A DNA stretch of 64,000 bases from Dasypus novemcinctus (taxonomy: Eukaryota > Chordata > Mammalia > Cingulata > Dasypodidae), in NCBI RefSeq assembly GCF_030445035.2, contig NC_080677.1, forward strand, positions 113,515,263 to 113,579,262. The letters are read 5' to 3'. The notes beneath the pieces were generated by a model. The model was not told the DNA's origin. It was given only the letters and a program-made list of their open reading frames with translations, and searched no databases. Shown here one piece after another: positions 22,795-34,205 of this stretch (positions are counted from its first letter, which is position 1; each line of letters opens with the position of its first letter). Made by a program: the position numbers and the translations under genes.

Positions 22795-24647
22795 TTTATC
22801 TTGACGGATTTAATCAGTTCCTTAGCTTCTTTGTCTAGTCTTGGGGATTAATTAGCTGTTGTTTTTGCATAAGTGTTATATTTTCTCTTTGTCACTTTGT
22901 TCTTCTTATTCTAATTTCTTATTGCTGGCTGAGTTCACTTTGAAGGAAAGTATTAGGGACAGGGAAAGGCAATTGTATAAGCAAGGAAAATGTGTAAAGT
23001 AGTATTGGTAATAAATGTTAACAGAGCAACAATATGAGATCTGGGAGGATGGATATTAGATTCATGTAAGTTGTGTAGAGTTATAGCAGTAGGTAGAGTA
23101 CCTATAATGAGGTAGTTGACTGAATATGGGAGGAATATGGTATGAATTAAAAAGCTAGTGATTTCGTGAGAGAGGGAAAGAGAAAAGAAAGGCAATAGTT
23201 TCAAGATTGGATAAAAGACATAAAACAAAGGTGTTAGAAATTAAGAGTTAGACACTTTGGGGATCAAAGAAAGGGAGGTGGAATATAGGAGAGACAGTAG
23301 ATGATGGAGGATATCAAGATGTAGGGGAAAAGGGATAGTGTAGGTAGCCAAAATCAATTCACACAGAAATGAGGCAATGGAAGATGAGGAAACCCAGCAA
23401 ATGTGAGGTGTTCCCTGCAACACCTATTGTATAAAGATAAAATAAAATAAGAAGAAAATGAGGGACCAGAGAGGAAAAAAAAAAAAGACTTTGGGGGATA
23501 CGATGGGAGAAAAGACTAGGAGATAATGCAATGTTAGCAATCAGGACAATAAAAAATAAAATTAAAATTAAAAAAAAAAATGAAACAAAACAAAAAAGAA
23601 AAAACACAAACGTTGAGGGCTAGGACATTCAAGGACCTCAGATGGACCTCAGGGTGTGATGGATTCAGGGATGGAAAGTCTGTGATATTGCAGACTCAAG
23701 AGGTGTGAGTCTCTGGGGTGTGGGCCACCAGGGTTTAGGGGACTCAGACCTGGCAACCTCAAATCTGGTTAACAGGGAGCCTGGGAGCACTGCAGTGAAG
23801 CACAGCCTTCAGGGATCCCTGAAGCTGGGTGCCAGCCCTATGGGGGAGGTCACATGTGTCAGAACCCCGTAATTCACCCTCTCGGGTCTCTTCTGTGGCT
23901 GTATCACCAATTCAACTTCAGGACACCTCCTGCCCTGTAACCCCCGGAAAAAGCCCCCTGGGGGCACCTCTACACTGCAGCCAATTTAATGATGCTGCAG
24001 ATCAGTAGCCAGGCCCAGGGGGAGGGGCTCCAGCTGGAAATGCCAATATCAGAGTCCGAAATCGAAATTCCCACGCTTCGCAAAGTATTCCCCTAATCGG
24101 CTTCCAGACATCTCCCACCCTGCCAGTCCCTGAAACAGCCTCCTGGTGTCATCTCTTTATTGTAAGCAATTTAAGGCCACTTCAGGTGGGCAGCCGGCCT
24201 TGGGGGGGCAGGGCTCTAGCTGGAAGCACTATTATTTGTGTCCGCAATTGAAAATTCCCCGCTTCACAATAAAACTCCCGTTTGTCTCCCCAAATCGGTC
24301 TACGAAAGCCTCCTGTCCTGTTAGGACCCCAGTAGCAAGCTCAGGGCTTATGAATTCTCCGGTACCACAGAGCCTCCAGAATTCGCCGCGGCAGCACCAG
24401 TGCCACGGCTCTGCCCATCCCAGGAGGGAGCGCAGCCCCCACCTCCGTGTAATAGAGCCTCAATTTTATGTTATACACGAATTTTCTCTGTTACCTTCCC
24501 ACCAAATCGATGTCCAGACACCTCCTGCCCTGCAAAATCCTAAAACAGCCTGGTCCCAAAGAATTTCCAATGCTGCCCAGGTGCTTCTTTGCAGGAGAAA
24601 ATATCAGGTGCACTCACTCAGCCACCATCTTTGCCCCGCCTCCCCTC
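22795..24647 (-). promoter_or_regulatory. L1 5' UTR / promoter region
   Basis: About 1.85 kb upstream of ORF1. The distal part (about 23700-24647) is GC-rich and contains degenerate tandem units; the proximal part (22795-23640) is AT-rich with several A-tracts. In L1s this region carries an internal pol II promoter (family knowledge). Activity here is unknown. Confidence 0.7.
23908..24600 (-). repeat. Degenerate tandem units in L1 5' UTR
   Basis: A phrase of about 30 bases recurs at 23908-23937 (caggacacctcctgccctg), 24094-24122 (cagacatctcccaccctg), 24291-24320 (gaaagcctcctgtcctg) and 24502-24532 (cagacacctcctgccctg). The spacings are about 185, 198 and 211 bp. Between them a second phrase also recurs (gggctccagctggaa at about 24026, gggctctagctggaa at about 24211). 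The units are therefore about 190-210 bp long and diverged, and read like the monomers of rodent L1 promoters. Confidence 0.6.
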
Positions 24648-24658
24648 CTTTGATTCTT
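24648..24658. repeat. Target-site duplication of the 9.6-kb L1 (right copy)
   Basis: ctttgattctt, identical to 15040-15050. It directly follows the L1 5' end. Confidence 0.75.
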
Positions 24659-25460
24659 GATTCAAATTATTTTAGGTCTTTAAAACTGCTCCTGTGTAAA
24701 CTGGGGTGCTAACCAGTGTCCAAGGGTCTTGGGGAGGAGGAACGTAAAGGCACCAAAAAGCCTCTTTTATTTCCCTAAAGAGCACTTTCCTGGCCTGCCA
24801 GCAGATGGTGCTCTTTGGAAAAACTCTCCACTTAAACACTAGAGAGGAATACATGTGTTCACTCAAACCTTGCCAAAGTGGGACTGCTGAAGCACTGTCT
24901 GTGAAAGTCACCCCTCCGGGCAAGCTATCAGAAGCCACTCTCCACCCTTGGCTGCACCCTCCCTTTTCACAAGGAGGTAAGAAATTTCCTGCAGCAGTCA
25001 TTTCCTGTAAGGAGGTGATTGCGAAGGCAGGCTATCTTTAGATCTGTCTGCTCCTGGGTAAAGACAACCATGCTGCTGTTTCTGGCTGGGGAGGGTGGAA
25101 ACCATGGGACCCTGCAGACCAAATTTGCTAGCCAAAAGCTGGCTACCCTTCTTGGGGAAGTGGACCCCTGTGGCCCTCTCAATCCATAGCCACCCACCCA
25201 TGACCAGAGAACCTGAAGCTCTCTGCTTCAGTGGGGTCTGCACCAACAACAGCAGCGGCCCTAATTACTCACCACAGATCCTCACCACAGGGTCTCTTTC
25301 TCTTTGCCCCTCTCTCTTCTGGGTGCTGCATAACCTTCCCCTGATCTCCTGAGTCCTAAGGCAATTGTTCCAGACAATTTCTGCCTGTCCTCTAGGTATT
25401 TCTCTAGGAGAGACATGAGCCCTGTAACTCTCTAATCCTCCATCTTCCTGGAAGTCCTCT
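24659..25460 (-). mobile_element. Old L1, 5' end portion (antisense)
   Basis: This continues the element at 9508-15050 beyond the younger L1. On the minus strand it starts near 25460 with a gaagtcctct-complement and a ggaagatggaggattagaga phrase, like the start of an L1 5' UTR (an AAGATGG-type opening). No coding sequence. The right bound is placed at the imperfect direct repeat 25461-25469. Confidence 0.6.
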
Positions 25461-26164
25461 ATGACTTTTAAGGGTTGTCTAGGATGCACCTAGTAAATCC
25501 TTTGACTATGTGTTCCTATGTGGCATCCTTCTGCATTTTCCTCCACAGGAAGAATATGTTTTGTCCACACTTATATGCCAATTGTGTGCTAATATTTGCA
25601 GGCTCTTTTGCAGTCTAAGTTCTTGTCTTAGAATAGTGTGTTATTTAGGTGACATTTAGAGGATAATTAGTCCTGCAGGTTTGATTGGATTATACTCATG
25701 AGGTCATTGGTGCTGTATGAGACTCTTATTTAGGTTATGCCTAGGTCAAGAATCATTTATGCATTGGTGCCAGTGGATTCATTTGCTATATAGGTTGGAT
25801 AGCTTTGGGTCATCAACCATGCTTGGTGGCAATTCTGGGATCAGGTGGTTGAGAAGCAAAGCCAACAATCTCCTCTGTCCCATCCTTGAGTACAATATTA
25901 GGATTAGCTGAGTATTGCTTGAGCTTGTGCTTGATGGTGATAGACTCTTACCTCCCTTGGAAGACCAGATGATGCCCAAGAATTTGACAGAGTTTGATGG
26001 TCCTTGTATTTAATGGGGTGCTACTTCCCAGCCCCATTTTTATGATTTTGAGTGTGGCTACATCCTCTCACAGGCCTTTTTTAGAGTGACCTCTTAATCA
26101 AGTATCAACTATCTATTGCCAGTATTAAGCAGTTGTTGTTTTTAAATAAGACCATTTGTTAAGG

Positions 26165-26232
26165 TTTTTCTTCCCCTTCATTTCCTTCCCTTCCCTCCCT
26201 TCTCCTCCCTTCCCTTTTCTTTTCTTTTTCGG
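26165..26232. repeat. Polypyrimidine tract
   Basis: A nearly pure C/T run (ttcccttccctcccttctcc type) about 65 bp long on the plus strand, lying in ERV-A sequence. It may be a decayed SINE tail or a simple repeat. Confidence 0.6.
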
Positions 26233-26368
26233 TATTGGCACTGAGTAAAACATGTTGGCCAAGTCAGCTACAGCAAAGCAATTGCCCATGCTCCTGTGTA
26301 TATCTTTTATTAATAAGATGATGTTAGGAATAGGAGATTTGATTGGCAGAACATCAAGGCTGATATAA

Positions 26369-26774
26369 TTTTTTTTTAAGATTTATTTTTTACTTACTTC
26401 TCTCCCCTTCCCCCCCGCCCTGTTGTCTGCTCTCTGTCCATTCGCTGTGTGTTCTTCTGTGTCTGCCTGCATTCTTGTCAGTGGCACCAGGAATCTGTGT
26501 CTCTTTTTTGCTGAGTCATCTTGCTGCATCAGCTCTCCATGTGTGCCATGCCACTCCTGGGCAGGCTGCGCTTTTGCGGTTCTCCTTGCAGGGTGCACTC
26601 CTTGTGCGTGAGGCTCCCCTATGCAGGGTCACCCTTGCATGGCAGGGCACTCCTTGCATGCATCAGCACTGTGCGTGGGCCAGCACACCACACAGGCCAG
26701 GAGGCCCTAGGTTTGAACCCTGGACCTCCTATGTGGCAGGTGGTTGCTCTATCAGTTGAGCCAAATCCTCTTCC
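26369..26774 (-). mobile_element. DAS-SINE
   Basis: Target duplication caaggctg(a/g)tataa is at 26355-26368 and 26775-26788, with one mismatch. The T-rich tail complement is at the left and the reversed tRNA head at the right (B box complement gggtttgaacc-like at about 26711-26720). Confidence 0.9.
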
Positions 26775-27802
26775 CAAGGCTGGTATAACTGATGGTAAAT
26801 CACCCTTCATTGGTAGAGACTTTAAGAACTTGCCAAATAGGGCTATTTTATGGGGAGATGGTAGGTATAATGAATGAGTCACTCTTTGAGAAGATCTTGG
26901 ATTACAGGCTGGAGGCCAACAGTACCTTGTTACAGCCGATATCATGCCATTCAGCACCTTGATTGGCAGGGACACTTCATGGGAGTTAATCTGACATGGC
27001 TCAGCAATGGAACCAAAGATTTGATCCTATTTCAGGAGATATGCAAAAGCATAAATACCCATAGTGGGGAAAGTAAGAGCAAAAGGTGCTACCACTAGGT
27101 ATAGCTGTTTAGTAAGAATTGTTCCAATAGTTGCAATTTCCAAAGGGGAGGAGAACTAGGCTTTTGATAAGAGGAAGAGGAGGTGAGGACCATCCAGGGG
27201 AAGGGCCATGTGGCCCCATGTAGGGTGGCCACTTGGGTTTGATAAGCCAGGATCTGTGACTCTGAATTGAGACCCTTTACATCCTGCCAATGGTTCCAGT
27301 CCAACCACAGCCTCTGGATAGCATTAGCCTTGCCGAGGAGGATGAGTAAGGCTGCCTGGTAATCTGCAGGGAGGGGACTCCCGGTAAGTAAATTTTCCAC
27401 TCAATGTCAAAGAGGAGGGTCCCCTCAGAGTTGGAGATGAACTCTGGGTCTCTTTTGTCTGAATGCTCAAAGAAATACTATGTTCTTTGCATCACCTCAA
27501 TCTTTTTAAGTAACAATCAGGCCTCATTAATTGTTTGCCAATGGGCATCTGCCTTGGCAGCGGCTGTGGATGTGTATTTTTTTTTTAAGTCAACAGGAGG
27601 GGTTTGTCATGGGATATTCCAGCACATGTAAACCCCTAAAACTTCAGTCTGTATAGGGTCCTAGATTTTAGAAATCATCCCCAAATAGACATATGATTAA
27701 AGACCTTAGTATTTAAGGCTTAATAGTATTGCTTTTAGCTTGATCTTCACTGTCAAAGATAATCATAATATCAACAATATAAGATTTTAGAACATGACTC
27801 AG

Positions 27803-28105
27803 TTATATTACATGTAGGTCCCACCTTAATAGATTTTGGAAGTATGTGGGAGAGTTTAAATATTTTTGAGGTAATACAGTAAATGTGTATTGGAGGTCAT
27901 TCCACATGAATACAAGTTGTTGACTCTCCTTGGTGACTGATATTAAGAAAAATATTAGTAGAATAGTATAGACCATATTGGAGATGAGTGAGGCCATTGG
28001 GCATACTGTTATATTGTTTCCCCTATAGTCTACTGTTAGTCTCTTTGAAATATCAGCCTTCTTTAGTGGACACACTGGGCCATTAAACATTGAATTTGTG
28101 GACAT
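27803..28105 (-). pseudogene. ERV-A reverse transcriptase fragment
   Basis: A 100-codon minus-strand open frame shows, in order, a P-V-x-x-K-K segment, RLTVDYRG, LQYTFTVLPQKYLNSPTYFQ and a final R-x-D-L. These are the fingers and early palm blocks of retroviral RT. The catalytic aspartate block lies outside this frame. Spacing and sequence suggest a class III or class I ERV and not a betaretrovirus. Confidence 0.75.
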
Positions 28106-29911
28106 AATACCCTGGCAGCTGATATTTCCTTAATTGGGAAAGTAATTTCTTGTTGCCCTCTGATGCTGTTTCAAATTTAGAATTTGAGTTGGCTTAGGCA
28201 ACTCTAAAGGCTCCCCTTTTGCAGACCAAAAATACTGGACAAAAGATGGGCTACAAGTTATTTCTTTTTTTTTTCATTTTACCCAGTAGGGGAAGGAATT
28301 TCCATTCAGAGATTATATCCATATCAATTATATATCAAGGTGAGGGAGATGCCACAACAGTGTACATTTTTAACTATATATTTCAATTTTTAAGCAGACT
28401 TTCATTTTTATTCCTTCCCAGGAGCATCCCGTGTCCTCCTAAATTAATTCTACAACTCTAAGGGACTCATTAGCAAGCTGTGGCAGTAATGTACATGATG
28501 CTCCTATGTTCAAAAGGCCTAAAAGAGCTTTGTTTTTTGCCCCCTTCCATCCTAGCCTATTTTATCTTCATATTTGTAAAATGCCTTGGGTTTCCCAGTG
28601 GGGGTTGGGTCAAGAGAACCTGGCCTACATGTCAAATCTTCTTCCTCATTATTTCATTAATATTAAAATGAGTAATTTTGCCTTTGATGCTTGAGGCTCT
28701 TTGGAACTTTTTTCTTCCTGAAATTTCTCTAAACTCAGATAAATTGATCATTATCTGTCTTGAGATTTTTACATCCTGGGAAGACTGAGCAGATGTAGTT
28801 GTGGGCATTCCTTGTGTCCTATAAAATTCTGTCAATTTCCCCTCTTTTTATGCCAGTTTTAATTAACCATCTAAAGACTGTCATATGACAGGGCCTGAAC
28901 CAGTGTCCCCTTTCAGATTTTTGATTTCCTTTCTTTTGTAAAGCCCCAACCATTTCATCACCTTAAAGTGCCATGTGAGAAATCTGGGGCACAAGGTCTG
29001 AAACTGCCTCTTTTGCATCCTACTGAGGTTCCAAAGGCAAAGTCACATAGAGTGCCCATGCTGCTGGGGTGCCTTTCATCAGAGGAGCATGTCATTAGGG
29101 AGCTTGTTTATGCTGACACATCGCTGGTCCAAAACTGCCTTCAGTAGGCACTGACCATTTATATGACAAGGCAGGGATGGAACAACTACTCTGTATGACA
29201 GGACTCCTCCCTTAATCCATTCTAGTAAGCTAGAGGCTACCCATAAACAACTCATGCAAAGGGAGCAGACCACTGAGAGGTCCAACATTGCCCTTGCTCA
29301 GCTGTGTTCAAAGTCAGAGATGTTGATCCTTGCTCTAAAATTTTCAGGAGCTATTTTAATAAGAGCTCGTTAGAGAGCTGTTTATGATGATGTACAAAAA
29401 GACCCAATTTTTTCACTAAATAAACCTTTACTTCCATGGCTTCTTGCCTTTTGTCATCCAATTGAACTCCCTTGATTAATTGTAAGTTGTCTCACAGGTA
29501 TAGCCACTTGTCAACATTTACAGCAGACCAGAATTTTTTGGTTGGAACTTCACCTGCTGACTGACTAGGTAGAAGCTCAGTCAGATGAGATTCTGAGTTT
29601 AACCCCATTTTTGCTAATGCTGAAAGCAACAACCACACTGAATTTCCAGTCAATTAGCCATTAGTCTGTAGTTTTCTTCTAATCCATTTTGTTAACTCCT
29701 GGGGTTCAGGCTCTACTGTTTCCAAATTCTGCTGGAGTTTTGCTATCAGTAATCAATTTCAAAGTCTATGCTGCTTCAACCCAGGGGTGATTTGGCCTCC
29801 ACCCTGGCTTCACTGGTTTGCTTTCACCCCTTTAACAGATACATATTTCTGCTTTCAAAATAATGCCTTAGTTACAATTTCAGTTAAGAATGAGCTGGAA
29901 TGTCAGCTAAG

Positions 29912-29928
29912 TTCCACTTGTGACACCA
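29912..29928 (-). other. ERV-A primer-binding site (tRNA-Leu-like)
   Basis: On the minus strand it reads tggtgtcacaagtggaa, two bases downstream of the LTR end. The form TGGTGTCAGAAGTGGGA, complementary to tRNA-Leu, is used by ERV-L type elements (family knowledge). A few mismatches are present. Confidence 0.55.
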
Positions 29929-29930
29929 AC

Positions 29931-30504
29931 TGTTCTACGTGACAAATAGAGTTCAAATGTTAACTAAGACTCACAGGATCTAAAAAGACAATGATTACAA
30001 AGCTATAGTTTTTATAAGAAAAGGACATAATATAGAAAGAGCATTAAATTAAGAATAGGTTTCACAGCCAAAGGTATCCTATACCAAATGGTATGGAGAG
30101 GTCAGGTTTCCCTCTATAAGATTAAGCGCTTTACAAGGACACACTTTCTCTTGGAGCAGAAACCACCAACATATGAAGAGAATACCTTGGAACCAGCGGG
30201 CAAAATGGAGGTGGGGTCAGGCAGTGTTTCTTATATCTTAATGATCGTGTCAGCATTGTCTTGCTACATAAACAGCCCTAAAGGCAGAGCCCTCTGAGAG
30301 CTTAGATGATGCAAATCATCAGTTTCATTGTTGTCAATAAATAATGCTGACAAGCTGGTACAAATTCCCCTGAAACTCTTCAGACCCATGGTTACAAAGC
30401 AACACTATTAATCATACTTTCAAGCCTTGTGCTGTGCAAACACGTTTTAGTAAAACAGCTCTGGCTAACTCCAGGCCTGCAGGAGTTAACTCCCAGAGCA
30501 CACA
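29931..30504 (-). mobile_element. ERV-A 5' LTR (antisense)
   Basis: On the minus strand it starts tgtgtgctctgggagttaac and ends acgtagaaca, just before the primer-binding site, giving an LTR of about 574 bp with TG...CA ends. No matching 3' LTR was seen in the window. The boundary at the 5' side is inferred from the TG start. Confidence 0.55.
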
Positions 30505-30629
30505 TTTATCCATGTGGATAAATGAACTAATTTTTCAAAAATCTCCATTTATCTCATTTAGACATGCATTTCTAATGAAATTTCACTGATGCTTAATAAT
30601 TTCTCAAAATTAAAATATTTCTGTTTTTT

Positions 30630-31042
30630 TCAAAAGATTTATTTATTTATTTATTTCTCTCCGCTTCCCCCCCTCCCTGGTTGTCTGTTCTCTGTGTCCA
30701 TTTGCTGCATCTTCTTCTTTGTCCGCTTCTGTTGTCAGCACCATGGGAATCTGTGTTTCTTTTGGTTGCGTCATCTTGTTGTGTCAGCTCTCCGTTTGGG
30801 CGGTGCAAGTCTTGGGCAGGCTGCACTTTCTTTCGTGCTGGGTGGCTCTCCTTACGGGGCGCACTCCTTGTGCGTGGGGCTCCCCTATGCGGGGGGCACC
30901 CCTGCATGGCACGGCACTCCTTGTGCGCATCAGTACTGCACATGGGCCAGCTCCACATGGGTCAAGGAGGCCCAGGGTTTGAACCGCGGACCTCCCATGT
31001 GGTAGACGGACGCCCTAATCACTGGGCCAAGTCCGCCGCCAT
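30630..31042 (-). mobile_element. DAS-SINE
   Basis: Exact 14-bp target duplication tatttctgtttttt at 30616-30629 and 31043-31056. Tail complement (atttatttatttatttattt) on the left, reversed tRNA head on the right. Confidence 0.92.
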
Positions 31043-31056
31043 TATTTCTGTTTTTT

Positions 31057-31574
31057 AATCATTTTTCTACTAATATTGATTCTATTTTGATTCAGAAGAA
31101 AAACTTTCTGGTCACAGGAAATGGAAAAACTTAAAATTTTTAATATACACTTTTTCTGGGAGAGAAGTATGATAGAATAATAAAAGTACTTCAAGAATAA
31201 AAATGTAGTACATCAGGATAAAATTCAGTGAGCGCAGTAGGACAGATATATAAGTTAAAGGAGAAAAGGAAAGATGTAAAGTTTCTAAATGCTAAAGAAA
31301 ACATATTTAAAAGAATGATAGTTTTATTTTTAAATGTCAATATTTGCAATATGCCAGAGCTATATACTTTGCAACTATTTGAAAATTATACATTTTTCAA
31401 TGTTTTGATTGATAAAATTATTTGATGTGCACATAAAGGATATCATTTGGTACAGTTTTTCCAAATTTTTGGGGGGTACATGAGCAAAATATTTGAAAAA
31501 TATTTTCAGTATTTTTTCTCTAAAAAAAGAGAGTATTAACAATACCACTGAAGCTTCCCAGATGCCTTTGACCA
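31057..31574. other. No recognised feature
   Basis: Very AT-rich. Probably old repeat sequence, but nothing I can name. Confidence 0.4.
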
Positions 31575-32045
31575 ATCACATTTCCCTCCTTCCCTCCTTT
31601 TGCATTCATAATTTATTTTCTTCCTGGATATATATATCCTTAAACAGCATGTTCAGTTTTGCTTGTTTTTAAATTTTCTATAAATGGTATCCTACGAATG
31701 TATTTATTCTTCCATGACTGCTCTTTTTCACTTACTCTGATGTTTCTAAGGATTGACCATGTTGATTCATTCAATAATAGCTCCTGAATTTTCACTCATA
31801 TATTATTGCATGAATATACTATTATTTATTTATCTGTTCTCTCTGGGATGGACATTTGTGTTATCCTCAGCTTTTGATATTATAAGCAGTGCAGCTATGT
31901 ACATCTTTGTGTGCCTCTGCTCACGGACAAGAATAAAATTGCTGGTAATGGGGTTTGTGGATTTTCATCTTTATTAGATAGTGCTAAATTATTTTCCAAA
32001 ATGATTTTAGCAATTTACACTCATACCAGTTTGGAGAACAGAAAG
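31575..32045 (-). repeat. Old L1 3' end (antisense)
   Basis: The plus-strand text 'gttttaaatttt...aaatggtatcctac', 'gactgctctttttcacttac' and 'ggacatttgtgttatcctca' is the reverse of an old mammalian L1 3' UTR. It is strongly diverged. Confidence 0.55.
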
Positions 32046-32099
32046 GTATGGATTGAAATAGGAAATGTTTTAAAGAAGAGTCAACAATGTTCGAAATAG

Positions 32100-32240
32100 A
32101 TTTAGATATAAGTAAGAGGCCTTGAAGACTCTATGCTGAAGTTTGTGTTTTACTATAAATGCTGTAGGAAGTCACTGATGAATTTTTAAGCAGGGCGATC
32201 TAAGTGTTGAAAGAGTGCTCTGACTGCAATATAGAGAGTG
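32100..32240 (+). repeat. Ancient mammalian repeat fragment
   Basis: 'gtgttttactataaatgctgta', 'gatgaatttttaagcagggcga' and 'gtgctctgactgcaatatag' follow the order of the later part of the same ancient repeat family seen at 3397 and 57347. I do not know its name. Confidence 0.35.
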
Positions 32241-32248
32241 ATTTATGG

Positions 32249-32424
32249 CAGTGGTTTACAAATTTTATTAGGCATCAGAATCAACTGAAGAACTGATTAA
32301 AACACAGATTTTTGGGTTCCACCACCAACAGTTGGGGTTTTAGTTGGTCAGGAGTGGTATTTCTAACAAGTTCCTAGGTGACGGTGATGCTGCTGGTCTG
32401 GGGACCATACTTTGAGAACCACTG
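32249..32424 (+). mobile_element. MER5A hAT relic with terminal inverted repeats
   Basis: Starts cagtggtttacaaa and ends tttgagaaccactg, which are inverted repeats of each other apart from two bases. The 8-bp flanks (atttatgg, ctttagaa) are only loosely alike, as expected for an old insertion. Non-coding. Confidence 0.8.
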
Positions 32425-32592
32425 CTTTAGAAAGAGAGAAAAGTCCACAGAAATTGGTTAGGAAGATATTGCAGGAAAAATGGAAATGGTGGTTGAACAG
32501 TGATGGAAAGGGGATTGAAAGAGAATAAGCTTATCCAGGAAAAATCATTTATAGCTATATAAACAAGAAGAGTTGATGTAATTTGTAGGCAA

Positions 32593-32994
32593 TTATTTAT
32601 TTTTTTTATTTCTCTCCCCTTCCCCGCCAGTTGTCTGTTCTGTGTGTCCATTTTGCTGTGAGTTCTTCTTTGTCTGCTTCTATTGTTGTCAGCGGCACGG
32701 GAATCTGTGTCTCTTTTTGTTGCGTCATCTTGCTGCGTCAGCTCTCCATGTGTGTGGTGCCATTCTGGACAGGCTAACTTTCTTTCGCGCTGGGTGGCTC
32801 TCCTTACAGGGTGCAGTCCCTGCGCATGGTGCTCTCCTACGTGGGGACACCCCTGCATGGCACAGCACTCCTTGTGTGCATCAGCACTGCACATGGGCCA
32901 GCTCATTACACAGGTCAAGGAGGCCTGGGGTTTGAACCACAGACCTCCCATGTAGTAGGTGGATGCCCTATCCGCTGGGCCAAGTCTGCTTCCC
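32593..32994 (-). mobile_element. DAS-SINE
   Basis: Target duplication tgtaggcaa at 32584-32592 and 32995-33003. Reversed head at 32940-32994 (ccgctgggccaagtctgctt). Confidence 0.9.
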
Positions 32995-33010
32995 TGTAGG
33001 CAAATTTTAG

Positions 33011-33685
33011 TCTAAAATTTGTAAACGAATCCTCTCAACCTTCTTTAGAGAATATCTTCTTTTTTATTTTGAATATTTAAAAGTCACTGATCAAAAGGTT
33101 CAAGATAAAGTAGTAAGAACTGAGAATCAACTTTCCAAGTGAATATCTACCCCAAATAATTAGTATGTGGTTAGATTTTTTTTTAAAGTTCGCAAAATAT
33201 TCCATTATTGATTGAAATTATGTTTAGTAAAATGTTACTTTCTCTATAAAAATATAAATATATTTATTTATTTTAGGAATAGCCTCACTTGATTGTGGGT
33301 ATTGGCAAGTCTGAGTCTGTAGGGCAGGCCACAAGCTGGAAACTTTGAAAAAGGTGATTCTAGAATCTGGCATGCCTGAACTCCAGGGCAGTGGAATAAT
33401 TTGAATATCAGTAAGAACAAGAATAGATTGCAATAGATTAAAATACATTGAGTACATTTAAATTTATGAGTTCAAAGAATACTAAACAACAACTTACTGG
33501 TTACCTTCGGCAGGTCTTAACCTCATTTTTTAAAGCTAAAGTAAAAGAATGAATCAGTCATTATCTAACTTTTCTAAATAAACTGTACCTTAGGATAGGC
33601 AAATGATGTTTTAGAAAAATTTATCTTTATAGAGGTAGTCCAGCTAACAAATGAAGAAAGAATGGTAGAATTAGTAAATTAATCT
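33011..33685. other. No recognised feature
   Basis: AT-rich, no ORF or repeat that I can name. Confidence 0.4.
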
Positions 33686-34205
33686 TGTCTTAGTTTACCT
33701 GCCTACTATGACAAATATCATACAATGAGTTGATTTAACAAGCATTTCTTAGCTCAAAACCAAGCTGTTGGCAAGGCCATGCTCTCTCCCTGAATTCTGT
33801 AGTATTCATTTACCGGCTTGACACGATCTTTGGGGTTCCTTGGCTTGTATCTCTGCTTCTGCAACATGACAACATCCTTGGTCTCTTCCTATATTTGTTC
33901 CTCCAGTGTCTGTTGATTTCCCTCTTCTCCCTTGACCTTCTCTGATTTAGGGTGTTCACATTTCTTCTGCCTTTAAAGTACTACAGTAATACAGATTAAG
34001 ACCCACACTAATTCAGTTGGGCCACATTTAAATAGGATTTTAGAAGGTCCTATTCATAAGTGAGTTCACTTAATTGATAAGGTCCTATTCATAAGTGAGT
34101 TCACTTAACTGATAAGGGTCCTATTTATAAATGGGCTCACACCCACAGGATTTTGGGCTAAGATTAAGAACATTTCATTGTTGGGGTACATAATTCAATC
34201 TATCG
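33686..34205. repeat. Old dispersed repeat with internal tandem copies
   Basis: Phrases such as 'ttacctgcctactatgacaaa', 'gtgttcacatttcttctgcc' and 'gtacataattcaatctatcg' are typical of an old mammalian LTR or DNA repeat (MER/MLT type). I cannot name it. At 34046-34140 one phrase is present three times in tandem. Confidence 0.4.
34046..34140 (+). repeat. Three tandem copies of a ~35-bp unit
   Basis: aaggtcctattcataagtga appears at 34046 and again at 34079, and a diverged third copy (gggtcctatttataaatggg) follows at about 34117. The first two copies are nearly identical, so one duplication is recent. Confidence 0.8.

Larger units (their letters stand above)
15051..24647 (-). mobile_element. 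L1 complete from 5' end to tail, about 9.6 kb
   Basis: On the minus strand it starts at 24647 with aggggaggcggggcaaagat, the usual L1 5' start (GGGGAGG...AAGATGG). It has a 5' UTR of about 1.85 kb, ORF1 (22794-21732), ORF2 (21744-17907) and a 3' UTR of about 2.9 kb ending in an A-tail at 15051. The 11-bp target duplication and the complete 5' end show a full-length insertion. The 5' and 3' UTRs make it longer than human or mouse L1 (6-7 kb, family knowledge). ORF1 and ORF2 contain stops and frameshifts, so it is dead. It landed in the old L1 that flanks it. Confidence 0.9.
25470..29930 (-). pseudogene. ERV-A internal region (gag-pol remnants)
   Basis: Decayed antisense retroviral sequence between the old L1 and the LTR at 29931. 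A reverse-transcriptase segment is recognisable at 27803-28105. Fragments at 27095-27400 and 25779-25979 read as pol-like open stretches but without decisive motifs. The expected gag region (28200-29900) has no frame that I can assign. A DAS-SINE is inserted at 26369. The env-like part is at 8270-9498, beyond the nested L1s. All frames are broken. Confidence 0.55.

Noticed and set aside
22953-23607. Hydrophobic minus-strand frames that could be a small membrane protein
   Set aside because: They lie in the L1 5' UTR upstream of ORF1, overlap in different frames and are low-complexity.
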